Positions 1 through 6,073 are shown, counted from the stretch's first letter. The stretch: 9,388 nt of DNA from Sphingomonas bacterium (GCA_026785645.1 JAJAZM010000025.1:1-9388), one strand, 5' to 3'. Numbers and translations: made by a program. Notes: generated from the letters alone by a model not told the origin.

Positions 1-174
1 ACGCGTGATGTCGACTCGGTCGTCGCCCGCGCCGCCTCGTCCAACCTGATGGTCGCGACGATCGGCTCGGTCGGTGGAAGTTCGATCAACGGGACGAAAC
101 TCGACATCCCCCTCGCCACCCTCCGCGCCGCGCACGAAGGCTTCTTTCCCGCCCTCATGTCGAACGAACTCTGA
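1..174 (+). CDS. purL: Phosphoribosylformylglycinamidine synthase PurL, C-terminal end (partial)
   Basis: The frame is open from base 1 and stops with TGA at 172-174, giving 57 residues. It contains a TIGSVGG stretch and ends LRAAHEGFFPALMSNEL. The pattern (a small 'xIGxVGG' strand, a short variable strand, then L-R-x-A-H-E-G-x-x-P-x-x-M before the stop) matches what I know of the C-terminus of the single-domain PurL of alphaproteobacteria, which makes FGAM from FGAR with PurQ and PurS in de novo purine synthesis. The ATP-binding part lies outside the window, so the identification rests on this tail alone. The next gene starts 4 bp after the stop, suggesting read-through transcription. The last 17 residues recur at 859-909. 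Confidence 0.62.
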   Translation, partial: TRDVDSVVARAASSNLMVATIGSVGGSSINGTKLDIPLATLRAAHEGFFPALMSNEL

Positions 175-178
175 TCGC

Positions 179-853
179 GTGAGCGATGTTCCGCACATTC
201 CCTACACCGCCCTCCCCGCGCTGACCGATGACGAGCGGATTGCCCGCGCGACCGCCTTCCGCGACGAAATTTCCACCCGCCGTTCCTGCCGGATGTTCGC
301 CGATACCCCGGTCCCGCGCGCGGTGATCGAGAACGCGATCCTCGCCGCTGGCTCCGCCCCGTCGGGCGCCAATCACCAGCCGTGGCATTTCGCGGTGGTC
401 GAAAGCGCCGCTCTCAAACACCGCATCCGGCTCGAGGCCGAGGCGGAGGAAGCCGCTTTCTACGCCGGCAAGGCGGGCCAGGAATGGCTCGAGGCGCTGG
501 CCCCGCTCGGCACCGATTCCGACAAAAGCTTCCTCGAGCTCGCGCCTTATCTGATCGTCGTCTTCGGCCAGCGCCGCGGCGGGATCGAGCCGGGTGCCGA
601 CAGGAAAAATTATTATGTCACCGAAAGCGTCGGTATCGCCTGCGGATTCATGCTCGCCGCGCTTCACGCCGCAGGCCTCGCGACCCTGACCCACACCCCG
701 TCGCCGATGGGCTTCCTGCGCGACATATGCGGACGGCCGAGCAGCGAAACCCCGCTGATGGTCATCGTCGCGGGGCTGCCTGCCGGAGACGCGACAATCC
801 CGGCTTACGCCACCCGCAAGAAGCCGCTCGAGCAGATTTCAAGCTGGCTATGA
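179..853 (+). CDS. Nitroreductase-family flavoprotein, iodotyrosine deiodinase (IYD)-like
   Basis: The protein has 224 residues from a GTG start at 179. The frame is also open upstream, but that part overlaps the purL end, and the nitroreductase fold begins only after this GTG. FMN-contact elements are visible: RRSCR at 34-38, SAPSGANHQPW at 59-69, and the C-terminal RKKPLEQI at 213-220. It resembles animal and bacterial IYD rather than NfsB: an E-x3-Y pair (Glu91, Tyr95) is followed exactly 21 residues later by Lys116, the spacing of Glu157/Tyr161/Lys182 in human IYD, which clamp the zwitterion of the halotyrosine. The THTP stretch at 171-174 aligns with the IYD TTTP region facing flavin N5. 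The family reduces halogenated tyrosines with a reduced flavin; the substrate here is inferred. No signal peptide or membrane anchor is seen, so it is probably cytosolic. It ends in an ATGA overlap with the next small ORF. Fold is near certain, subfamily likely. Confidence 0.88.
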   Translation: MSDVPHIPYTALPALTDDERIARATAFRDEISTRRSCRMFADTPVPRAVIENAILAAGSAPSGANHQPWHFAVVESAALKHRIRLEAEAEEAAFYAGKAGQEWLEALAPLGTDSDKSFLELAPYLIVVFGQRRGGIEPGADRKNYYVTESVGIACGFMLAALHAAGLATLTHTPSPMGFLRDICGRPSSETPLMVIVAGLPAGDATIPAYATRKKPLEQISSWL

Positions 854-930
854 CCAAGCTTCGCGCCGCGCACGACGGCTTCTTCTCCGCGCTGATGGAC
901 GGCGAGCTTTGGGTGCAGCAGATGCATTGA
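850..930 (+). pseudogene. Small ORF repeating the PurL-like C-terminal tail (gene remnant or coupled microprotein)
   Basis: This ORF encodes 26 residues, beginning at the ATG inside the ATGA overlap with the stop of the preceding gene and ending TGA at 928-930. Residues 4-20 match the last 17 residues of the purL fragment at 13 of 17 positions (L-R-A-A-H-D-G-F-F-S-A-L-M-D-G-E-L). At DNA level, 859-909 matches 121-171 at 38 of 51 bases, with most differences at third codon positions. Similarity stops abruptly before the Leu codon at 859 and after the one ending at 909. The simplest reading is a displaced or duplicated purL 3' end left when the IYD-like gene arrived. The synonymous character of the differences and the ATGA coupling leave open that it is still translated. 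It also carries the -35 region of the vapBC promoter at its end. Confidence 0.55.
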
Positions 931-962
931 TCAGCGCATCAAATGATGCTATATCTGATGCA
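927..962 (+). promoter_or_regulatory. Predicted vapBC promoter and autoregulatory operator
   Basis: TTGATC at 927-932 and TATATC at 950-955 are separated by 17 bp, a good sigma-70 arrangement. An initiation point 7 bp past the -10 falls on base 962, the A of the vapB ATG, so the transcript would be leaderless; no Shine-Dalgarno sequence precedes that ATG. The spacer holds a perfect inverted repeat, GCATC-AAAT-GATGC (936-949), flanked by two direct copies of GATGCA (921-926, 957-962). That is the layout expected of an operator bound by the RHH-type antitoxin or the VapBC complex. Promoter and operator are predictions from spacing and symmetry. Confidence 0.55.
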
Positions 963-1159
963 TGCGAACCACGCTCAACATCGACGACGAGGTCATCGGT
1001 GATCTTCGCGACTATACCGAACTCAAGGAAGTCAGCGCCATCGTGCGCCGCGCCTTGATCGAGATGCGACAGCGCGAGGCGGCTCGGCGGATCGTCGCGA
1101 TGGGCGGGACGATGCCCGACGCCTGGGCACCCAATGAAGGCGACGAGCCACCCGTTTGA
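962..1159 (+). CDS. vapB: VapB-family antitoxin
   Basis: This 65-residue protein opens with MRTTLNIDDEVI, the short beta strand plus helix of a ribbon-helix-helix DNA-binding domain in the VapB (type II antitoxin) family. The second helix is around SAIVRRALIEM (residues 25-35). The tail after residue 45 (G-G-T-M-P-D-A-W, then acidic and Pro-rich) is the type of flexible segment that wraps around VapC and blocks its active site. Family knowledge predicts dimeric binding to its own operator and faster proteolysis than the toxin. Its TGA overlaps the TTG start of vapC as TTGA, so translation is probably coupled. The start is the only ATG that fits the RHH domain. Confidence 0.9.
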   Translation: MRTTLNIDDEVIGDLRDYTELKEVSAIVRRALIEMRQREAARRIVAMGGTMPDAWAPNEGDEPPV

Positions 1160-1521
1160 CGATCATCGACACCGGCATCTGGATCGATGACTTGCGAGCG
1201 CCGGATGCGCTTCTGGCCAGCCTGCTCCTCGACCTTCGCGGCTTGCTTCATCCGTTCGTGCTTGGCGAGATTGCTCTCGGCTCGCTGCCGCGCCGCGACG
1301 CCTATCTCGGCGCGTTGCGGCAGCTACCGCGTCCCTCGATCGCCCGGCATCACGAAGTCGCGAAGCTGATCGAATCCGAAGCATTGCACGGGACCGGGAT
1401 CGGCCACGTCGACGCGCATTTGCTGGCGTCGTGTCGGCTCATGCCCGGATCGACACTGTGGACCCGCGACAAGCGCCTCCACGCTCAGGCACAAAGACTG
1501 GGCATCGCCTTCGCGCCGTGA
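1156..1521 (+). CDS. vapC: VapC-family PIN-domain ribonuclease toxin
   Basis: The protein has 121 residues from a TTG start overlapping the vapB stop. The PIN-domain acidic residues are all present: Asp5 in the opening IIDTGIWID strand, Glu38 in LGEIALG, Asp86 in GHVDAHLL and Asp105 in WTRDKRL. Together they hold the Mg2+ needed for single-strand RNA cleavage. VapC toxins typically cut tRNA or rRNA loops; the target here cannot be read from sequence. The length is normal for the family and no inactivating change is seen, so the toxin looks functional. The TTG start together with the overlap would make its translation weak and dependent on vapB, fitting an antitoxin excess. Confidence 0.92.
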   Translation: MTIIDTGIWIDDLRAPDALLASLLLDLRGLLHPFVLGEIALGSLPRRDAYLGALRQLPRPSIARHHEVAKLIESEALHGTGIGHVDAHLLASCRLMPGSTLWTRDKRLHAQAQRLGIAFAP

Positions 1522-1542
1522 TCGCCGAACGCGCCATGTCAC

Positions 1543-1577
1543 TTGCGAACGCTTCTCATTAGCGCTATACGGGGTTC
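1543..1577 (+). promoter_or_regulatory. Predicted bfd-bfr promoter overlapped by a Fur-box-like site
   Basis: TTGCGA (1543-1548) and TATACG (1566-1571) are 17 bp apart, placing +1 at 1578, the A of the bfd ATG, so a leaderless message is predicted. GCGAACGCTTCTCATTAGC at 1545-1563 matches the classic 19-bp Fur consensus GATAATGATAATCATTATC at 12 of 19 positions, including the right-half TCATTA. It covers the -35 to -10 spacer, where a bound repressor would block the polymerase. Iron-responsive control of bfd is usual in proteobacteria. An alternative is a site for another iron regulator (RirA or Irr), which the sequence cannot exclude. Confidence 0.45.
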
Positions 1578-1772
1578 ATGATCGTCTGTTCCTGCAATGC
1601 GATTCGCGATTCCGAGGTGCGCAGCGCCGCTCGCCGCGGCTGCCCCTGCCCCGACAGCGCCTATCGTTCGCTCGGCTGCCAGATGCAGTGCGGGTCGTGC
1701 CGCGATTACGCCACCGAGATCATCGACGAGGAACGCGCCCTGCTGCTTGCGGTCCAATCGCGCGCGGCCTGA
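1578..1772 (+). CDS. bfd: Bacterioferritin-associated ferredoxin (Bfd), [2Fe-2S] protein
   Basis: This is a 64-residue protein with the full Bfd cluster-binding set: Cys4 and Cys6 at the N-terminus (VCSCN) and Cys38 and Cys41 (QCGSC), the same residue numbers as in the classical Bfd. Bfd docks on bacterioferritin and passes electrons through the haem to reduce the Fe3+ core, releasing Fe2+. Two additional cysteines, Cys22 and Cys24 (GCPCP), plus Cys34, lie between the pairs; such extra cysteines occur in alphaproteobacterial members, and their role is unknown to me. The bfr gene follows 59 bp downstream on the same strand, so the pair probably forms an operon. The ATG at 1578 is fixed by the Cys4/Cys6 spacing. 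Confidence 0.93.
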   Translation: MIVCSCNAIRDSEVRSAARRGCPCPDSAYRSLGCQMQCGSCRDYATEIIDEERALLLAVQSRAA

Positions 1773-1831
1773 TTTCCCGCTTCTAGCCCGTGCCGCACTG
1801 GTCTATGCCTCCGCCCAACAGGAGGTGAGGC

Positions 1832-2311
1832 ATGAAGGGCGACACACGGGTCATCGAACTACTTAACGAGGCGCTCCGCAACGAGCTCACTGCGGTCAAT
1901 CAATATTGGCTGCATTACCGCCTGCTCGACCATAAGGGCGTCCACAAACTCGCCAAATTCGAGCGTCACGAATCGATCGACGAGATGAAGCATGCCGACG
2001 AATTGGCGGAGCGCATCCTGTTCCTCGACGGCCTGCCCAATTTCCAGACGTTGGGCCGCCTGCGCATCGGCGAAACGGTCGAGGAAATCCTCCGCGCCGA
2101 CCTTGAGCTTGAGCTGGAGGCGGTCGAGCAATTGAAGGGCGCCATCGTCCACAGCGAAAGCGTGCGCGATTTCACTAGCCGCGATCTGTTCGCCAAAATC
2201 CTCTCCAACGAGGAAGATCATGTCGACCATCTCGAGCAACAGTTCGAGATGATCGTGGCGATGGGACTTCCCAATTACGTCCAGCTGCAGTCCGAAGCTG
2301 CCGACGACTAA
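1832..2311 (+). CDS. bfr: Bacterioferritin (haem-containing ferroxidase, iron storage)
   Basis: The protein has 159 residues, the standard length. Every ferroxidase ligand is at its canonical position: Glu18, Glu51, His54, Glu94, Glu127 and His130. Met52, which with its counterpart in the paired subunit ligates the haem, is also present (ESIDEMKHAD). Tyr25 near the di-iron site is conserved. The protein therefore should assemble into the 24-subunit shell with 12 haems, oxidise Fe2+ and store it as ferric mineral in the cytoplasm. A very strong Shine-Dalgarno sequence (AGGAGGTGA, 1820-1828) precedes the ATG, in contrast to the apparently leaderless bfd, so bfr is likely made in much larger amounts from the shared message. 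No second Bfr or BfrB subunit is nearby. Confidence 0.96.
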   Translation: MKGDTRVIELLNEALRNELTAVNQYWLHYRLLDHKGVHKLAKFERHESIDEMKHADELAERILFLDGLPNFQTLGRLRIGETVEEILRADLELELEAVEQLKGAIVHSESVRDFTSRDLFAKILSNEEDHVDHLEQQFEMIVAMGLPNYVQLQSEAADD

Positions 2312-2329
2312 GCATCTTTCGGGGGCAGC

Positions 2330-3592
2330 GTGACCGACGACACCGCATCCGACCGGATCGCCACCCTCGACATCGTCCGCGGGGTCGCGGTGATGGGGAT
2401 ATTGGTGATGAACATCGCCGGCTTCGCAATGCCCTATCCGGCCTATGCCAACCCTGCGGCCTACGGCGGCGACAGCGGGCTCGATTTCGCCAGCTGGCTG
2501 TTCAACTTCCTGATCTTCGACGGCAAGATGCGCGGGCTGTTCTCGATCCTGTTCGGTGCCTCGACCCTGCTGGTGATCGAGCGCGCGACAGCTGCGAGGC
2601 GCGCCACCGTTGCTGACCGCACGGGCGCCAGTGCCCATTACGCCCGCATGGTCGTGCTGCTCGGCTTTGGCCTCGCGCACTTCTACTTCATCTGGTTCGG
2701 CGACGTTCTCGCGCTCTATGCATTGTGCGGGATGCTGCTCTATTTCTTTCGCAACAAGAGCCCGCGCGCGCTGGTCCGCTGGGCGGTCGCCTTCCTGTCG
2801 CTGTCGATCATCTACTTCGGGCTGATCGGCCTGACCGGCGCGCTGGCCGGCAATCCCGGTCTCGCGCCCGGGGCCGCGGCCAATCTCGAAGAATCGCGCC
2901 GTACGATCGACGTCGAATTCGGCGCTTCGAGCCCCAAGATCCCGGCCGATCTCGCGCTCTACCGTTCCGACTATGCAACCATCGTCGACTCGCGCCTCAA
3001 CGGCCGCCGCTACGAGCCATTCCTGTCGTTGTTCGGCCTCGGCTTCGAGACGCTCGGGCTGATGTTCCTCGGCATGGCGATGTTCAAATCGGGCTTCCTG
3101 ACCGGTGCGTGGGACCAGCCGCGCTACCGCCGCTGGGCGATTCGCTGCGCGGAAATCGCGCTCCCCCCGCTGGCGTTCTTGGCCTGGTGGCAGGCCAGCG
3201 CCGATTTCGACTCGGTGCGCGTCTTCCTCGCCTTCCTCGCTTTGTCGGTGCCGTTCGACGTCCTGCTGGCGGTCGGCTGGGCGGCGGCGATCATCTGGTG
3301 GGTGAAAAGCGGCGCGCTCCCCGCGCTCAAAGCCCGCGTCGCGGCGGCCGGGCAAATGGCCTTCACCAACTATCTCGCCACGTCGCTGATCATGACCAGC
3401 ATCTTCTACGGCTACGGCCTGAACCTGTTCGGCGACGTCAGCCGCGCCGGTCTGTGGCTATTCGTGCTCGGCATGTGGGCGCTGATCCTGGCCTGGTCCA
3501 AGCCGTGGCTCGACCGCTTCGCCTACGGTCCGCTCGAATGGCTATGGCGCAGCCTGTCGCGGCTGAAGCTCCAGCCGCTGCGCAAAGTTTAA
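2330..3592 (+). CDS. DUF418-family polytopic membrane protein (YeiB-like)
   Basis: The protein has 420 residues from a GTG at 2330 behind a G-rich stretch (2321-2325) that may act as a weak ribosome-binding site. The family hallmarks are in order: RIATLDIVRG then a hydrophobic helix with NIAGF (9-32); DGKMRGLFSILFGAS (64-78); G-x-x-H followed by GDVLALYA (112-131); a long variable middle; GQMAFTNYLATS near residue 340; and a closing W-x-x-x-W then GPLEWLWR. About ten hydrophobic segments place it in the inner membrane. DUF418 proteins have no settled function; a transport or acyltransferase-like role has been suggested only from topology. It starts 18 bp after bfr but has no clear iron link. 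Its TAA overlaps the stop of the convergent hpt gene. Confidence 0.9.
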   Translation: MTDDTASDRIATLDIVRGVAVMGILVMNIAGFAMPYPAYANPAAYGGDSGLDFASWLFNFLIFDGKMRGLFSILFGASTLLVIERATAARRATVADRTGASAHYARMVVLLGFGLAHFYFIWFGDVLALYALCGMLLYFFRNKSPRALVRWAVAFLSLSIIYFGLIGLTGALAGNPGLAPGAAANLEESRRTIDVEFGASSPKIPADLALYRSDYATIVDSRLNGRRYEPFLSLFGLGFETLGLMFLGMAMFKSGFLTGAWDQPRYRRWAIRCAEIALPPLAFLAWWQASADFDSVRVFLAFLALSVPFDVLLAVGWAAAIIWWVKSGALPALKARVAAAGQMAFTNYLATSLIMTSIFYGYGLNLFGDVSRAGLWLFVLGMWALILAWSKPWLDRFAYGPLEWLWRSLSRLKLQPLRKV

Positions 3593-4038
3593 ATCCGGCC
3601 AAATTCCTGGTTCGACGCACGCCGGCCGAAGGTCGCCGGCGCCGCGCGCGTCTTGAGCGGGTTGGTCGCCTTGTCGAACATCTCGACCGTCAGATTGAAC
3701 AACCGGCGAAGCTCGACCACGTCGGGGATCAGTTCATCGGGAAAGCGATGGGTCTCGATGCACGACCGCGCGACATTCTCGATCCGCTCGGCGACTTCGG
3801 CCAATGGTTCGGCGCCGAACTGCCGCGCTTCGCCCTTCAACGTATGCGCCGGGATCACCAGCGCGACCGTGTCATGGTCGTGCATCGCTTGCTCGATCCT
3901 GGCGACGCTCTTTTCGCCATCCTCGCGGAAATAGCCGAGGATTCGGATGAATCCCGGGCCAAGCTCGCCCCGCGATTTCTCGAAATATGGCCAGTTGACG
4001 ATGCCTGAGCTTTCGTCGCGATCGAATTCCTCGTTCAA
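3589..4038 (-). CDS. Histidine phosphotransfer (Hpt) domain protein
   Basis: The protein has 149 residues on the minus strand, starting at a TTG (4038-4036) with GGAG eight bases upstream; no in-frame ATG fits a complete domain. Helices around residues 16-60 lead to AHTLKGEARQFG (64-75), the phosphoacceptor motif A-H-x-L-K-G with His65 as the site, followed by the LAEVAERIE helix that closes the four-helix bundle. It would relay phosphate between a hybrid kinase receiver and a response regulator. It has no kinase or receiver domain and no such gene is adjacent, so its partners are encoded elsewhere. The C-terminal 30 residues (after NPLKTR) are basic and probably disordered. The upstream minus-strand gene is der, 87 bp away; co-transcription is likely, although a functional link is not evident. 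Confidence 0.87.
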   Translation of the reverse strand: MNEEFDRDESSGIVNWPYFEKSRGELGPGFIRILGYFREDGEKSVARIEQAMHDHDTVALVIPAHTLKGEARQFGAEPLAEVAERIENVARSCIETHRFPDELIPDVVELRRLFNLTVEMFDKATNPLKTRAAPATFGRRASNQEFGRI

Positions 4039-4125
4039 ATTGCCCGCTCCATCCGCGCCGCAAAGGCGTCATTCCACGCCGCTTCCTACGCCCCAAAGGG
4101 TAAAGAGCAGGTTATTGCGGCCAGA

Positions 4126-5499
4126 TTACTGAGCGCTATCGACGTACGGGTTTTTCTGCGCGCGCATCGCCAGCCGCAGCGGCACCGGCCCGAGCCCGAG
4201 GTCGCGCCGCATCGAATTGAGCAGGTAACGCTCGTAGCTGGTCGGGAGCTGATCGACCCGCGACCCGAACACGACGAAGCTCGGCGGACGCGTCTTGACC
4301 TGCGTGATGTAGCGCAGTTTGATCCTCTTGCCCCCGGGTGCGGGCGGCGGATTGGCGTCGACCGCGCGTTCGAACCAGCGGTTGAGCTCGCCCGTCCCGA
4401 TCCGCCGCGACCATTGCTCGCGCACTTCGAACGCCGCGCCGAGCAACTGGTCGATACCCTTGCCGGTGATTGCCGAAACGGTCATCAGCGGCACACCCTT
4501 CAACTGGCTGAGCCCTTCCTCGAGCGCGCCCTTGACCCCGTTGAACAACGCCGACGCGCCCTCGGCGACATCCCATTTGTTCATCGCGATGACCAACGCG
4601 CGGCCTTCGTCGATCACCTGGCTGGCGATCTTGAGATCCTGCACCTCGAGCCCGCGGGTGGCGTCCAGCAGCAGCACCACCACTTCGGCGAAATCGATCG
4701 CGCGCTTGGTGTCCATCACCGACAATTTCTCGAGCTTGTCATCGATCTTGGCGCGCTTCCTCATGCCCGCCGTATCGATCAACCGCACCGGCCGCTCTTC
4801 TTTGGCAATCGGGTCGTTCCACAACCATTCGATGCTGATCGAATCGCGGGTGATCCCGGCTTCGGGCCCGGTAATCATCCGCTCCTCGCCGAGCATCTTG
4901 TTGACCAAAGTCGACTTGCCCGCATTGGGTCGCCCGACGATCGCCAGCTTCAGCGGTCCGTCCCCGCGCTCGTCATCCTCGTCGGTATTGGCGAATTCCT
5001 CGCGTTCGATGTGCGGGCGGAGCGCCTCGAACAGATCGACCAGCCCCTCGCCATGTTCGGCCGACAGCGCGAACGGCTCGCCCAGCCCAAGCTTGTACGC
5101 CTCGAGCCGCCCGGCCTCGCCGCCGCGCCCCTCGGCCTTGTTGGCGGCGACGATCACCGGCGTATCCTCCTGCCGCAGCCAGCGGCCGATTTCCTCGTCC
5201 ATCGAGGTCAGCCCTTCGCGCGCGTCGATCAGGAACAACGCGACATCGGCTTCGCGCACCGCGGCTTCGGTCTGCGCCCGCATCCGTCCGGGCAAGGACT
5301 TGGGATCCACATTCTCGAACCCGGCAGTGTCCATCACCCGGAACTGCAGCCCGAGCAATTCGCCCTCGCCTTCGCGCCGGTCGCGAGTCACGCCGGGCCG
5401 GTCATCGACCAGCGCAACACGCTTGCCGACGAGGCGGTTGAACAGAGTCGACTTGCCGACGTTGGGGCGGCCGACGATGGCGACAGTGGCTTGGGGCAT
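4126..5499 (-). CDS. der: Ribosome biogenesis GTPase Der (EngA)
   Basis: The protein has 457 residues with tandem GTPase domains, the signature of Der. Domain 1: GRPNVGKS (10-17), DTAGF (57-61), NKAE (120-123). An acidic linker (about 167-181) leads to domain 2: GRPNAGKS (189-196), DTAGM (242-246), NKWD (307-310). A C-terminal KH-like domain follows (about 370-445, with KLRYITQVKTRPPSFVVF). Der acts in the final assembly of the 50S subunit and is essential in most bacteria. The first-domain NKAE, instead of NK-x-D, is common in alphaproteobacterial Der. I chose the ATG at 5499 because MPQATVAIVGRPNVGKS is the family N-terminus; the frame stays open 36 bases further without a family match. hpt follows downstream on the same strand. 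Confidence 0.97.
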   Translation of the reverse strand: MPQATVAIVGRPNVGKSTLFNRLVGKRVALVDDRPGVTRDRREGEGELLGLQFRVMDTAGFENVDPKSLPGRMRAQTEAAVREADVALFLIDAREGLTSMDEEIGRWLRQEDTPVIVAANKAEGRGGEAGRLEAYKLGLGEPFALSAEHGEGLVDLFEALRPHIEREEFANTDEDDERGDGPLKLAIVGRPNAGKSTLVNKMLGEERMITGPEAGITRDSISIEWLWNDPIAKEERPVRLIDTAGMRKRAKIDDKLEKLSVMDTKRAIDFAEVVVLLLDATRGLEVQDLKIASQVIDEGRALVIAMNKWDVAEGASALFNGVKGALEEGLSQLKGVPLMTVSAITGKGIDQLLGAAFEVREQWSRRIGTGELNRWFERAVDANPPPAPGGKRIKLRYITQVKTRPPSFVVFGSRVDQLPTSYERYLLNSMRRDLGLGPVPLRLAMRAQKNPYVDSAQ

Positions 5500-5612
5500 G
5501 TCGCAGCGCTTGGCCGTTTGGGCGCTCCGGGTCAACCGAGCGGCCGTCGCCGCCCCTTGCGTATCGCCCCCGTCCGACGCACGCTCGGGCGCTCGAAACG
5601 GAGGGGAACACG

Positions 5613-6044
5613 ATGGACCAGATCAACCCGTACCGGCCCGTGCCGCGCTGGTTTACGATTGCCGCGCTCGGCGCCTTGCTGTTCGAGATGTTCGGCTGCG
5701 TGATGTATCTGATGCAGGTCTCGGTCGACCCTTCGAGCCTGCCGGTCGACCAGCGCGCCTTGTGGGACGCAGCCCCGACGTGGATGGTTGCCGCATATGC
5801 GGTTGCGGTGTGGGTCGGACTGATCGGTGCGATCCTGCTCGTCATGCGCCGCCGCCTTGCCGAAAAGTTGCTGCTCGTCTCGCTGATCGCGGTGGTCGTG
5901 CAATTTTCGGCGCTGCTGCTCGTCCCCCAGCTTCGCAACCTGACCACCAGCGACGCCTTGTTCCTGCCGTTCGTGATCATCGTCGCCAGTTACTCGATCT
6001 GGCACTTCGCCTGGATGGCGCGGCGTTCCGGCTGGCTACGCTGA
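5613..6044 (+). CDS. Small four-helix integral membrane protein of unknown function
   Basis: The protein has 143 residues with a strong Shine-Dalgarno sequence (GGAGGGG, 5600-5606) six bases before the ATG. Four hydrophobic segments are visible: about 13-35, 57-78, 86-104 and 115-135. A short polar, Pro/Asp-containing loop lies between helices 1 and 2, and Arg79-Arg81 after helix 2 suggest a cytoplasmic loop under the positive-inside rule. Both termini are then cytoplasmic. Similar sphingomonad proteins are often labelled 'sugar transporter' by homology, but I see no substrate-binding motif, and four helices are too few for a major facilitator. It is divergent from der, with 113 bp between, and lies 47 bp upstream of panB, with which it may be co-transcribed. 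Confidence 0.82.
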   Translation: MDQINPYRPVPRWFTIAALGALLFEMFGCVMYLMQVSVDPSSLPVDQRALWDAAPTWMVAAYAVAVWVGLIGAILLVMRRRLAEKLLLVSLIAVVVQFSALLLVPQLRNLTTSDALFLPFVIIVASYSIWHFAWMARRSGWLR

Positions 6045-6068
6045 CGGCGGCCGGGTGGCTACGCTGAC
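6033..6068 (+). repeat. 13-bp direct repeat spanning a stop codon
   Basis: TGGCTACGCTGAC occurs at 6033-6045 and again, perfectly, at 6056-6068, with a 23-bp period. The first copy contains the last codons and the stop (TGA at 6042-6044) of the membrane protein gene; the second lies in the short gap before panB. The offset is not a multiple of three, so the second copy is not an in-frame extension. It looks like a small tandem duplication. Confidence 0.8.
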
Positions 6069-6073
6069 CGCAC

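Noticed and set aside
74..178. N-terminal extension of the nitroreductase-like gene to the ATG at 74
   Set aside because: It would overlap the purL end by about 100 bp, encodes a Ser/Thr/Pro/Arg-rich stretch with no family match, and the GTG at 179 fits the spacing after the purL stop.
382..930. 182-residue plus-strand ORF overlapping the nitroreductase gene
   Set aside because: Arg/Pro-rich frame-shifted reading of the nitroreductase gene. Only its last 26 codons (850-930), which repeat the purL-like tail, are of interest and are reported separately.
2297..2329. Inverted repeat GCTGCC / GGCAGC between bfr and the DUF418 gene as a terminator
   Set aside because: The stem is six base pairs with a 21-base loop and no U-tract, so it is not convincing as an intrinsic terminator.
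1859..3355. 498-residue minus-strand ORF across bfr and the DUF418 gene
   Set aside because: Charged, Arg/Asp/Glu/Gln-rich low-complexity antisense reading typical of GC-rich DNA. Bfr and DUF418 on the plus strand are unambiguous.
2725..4008. 427-residue plus-strand ORF across the DUF418 and hpt genes
   Set aside because: Out-of-frame and antisense reading of two genes that are well supported by conserved motifs.
4319..6067. 582-residue plus-strand ORF opposite der and running into the membrane protein gene
   Set aside because: Ser/Arg-rich antisense of der and an out-of-frame reading of the next gene; both true genes have clear family or topology support.
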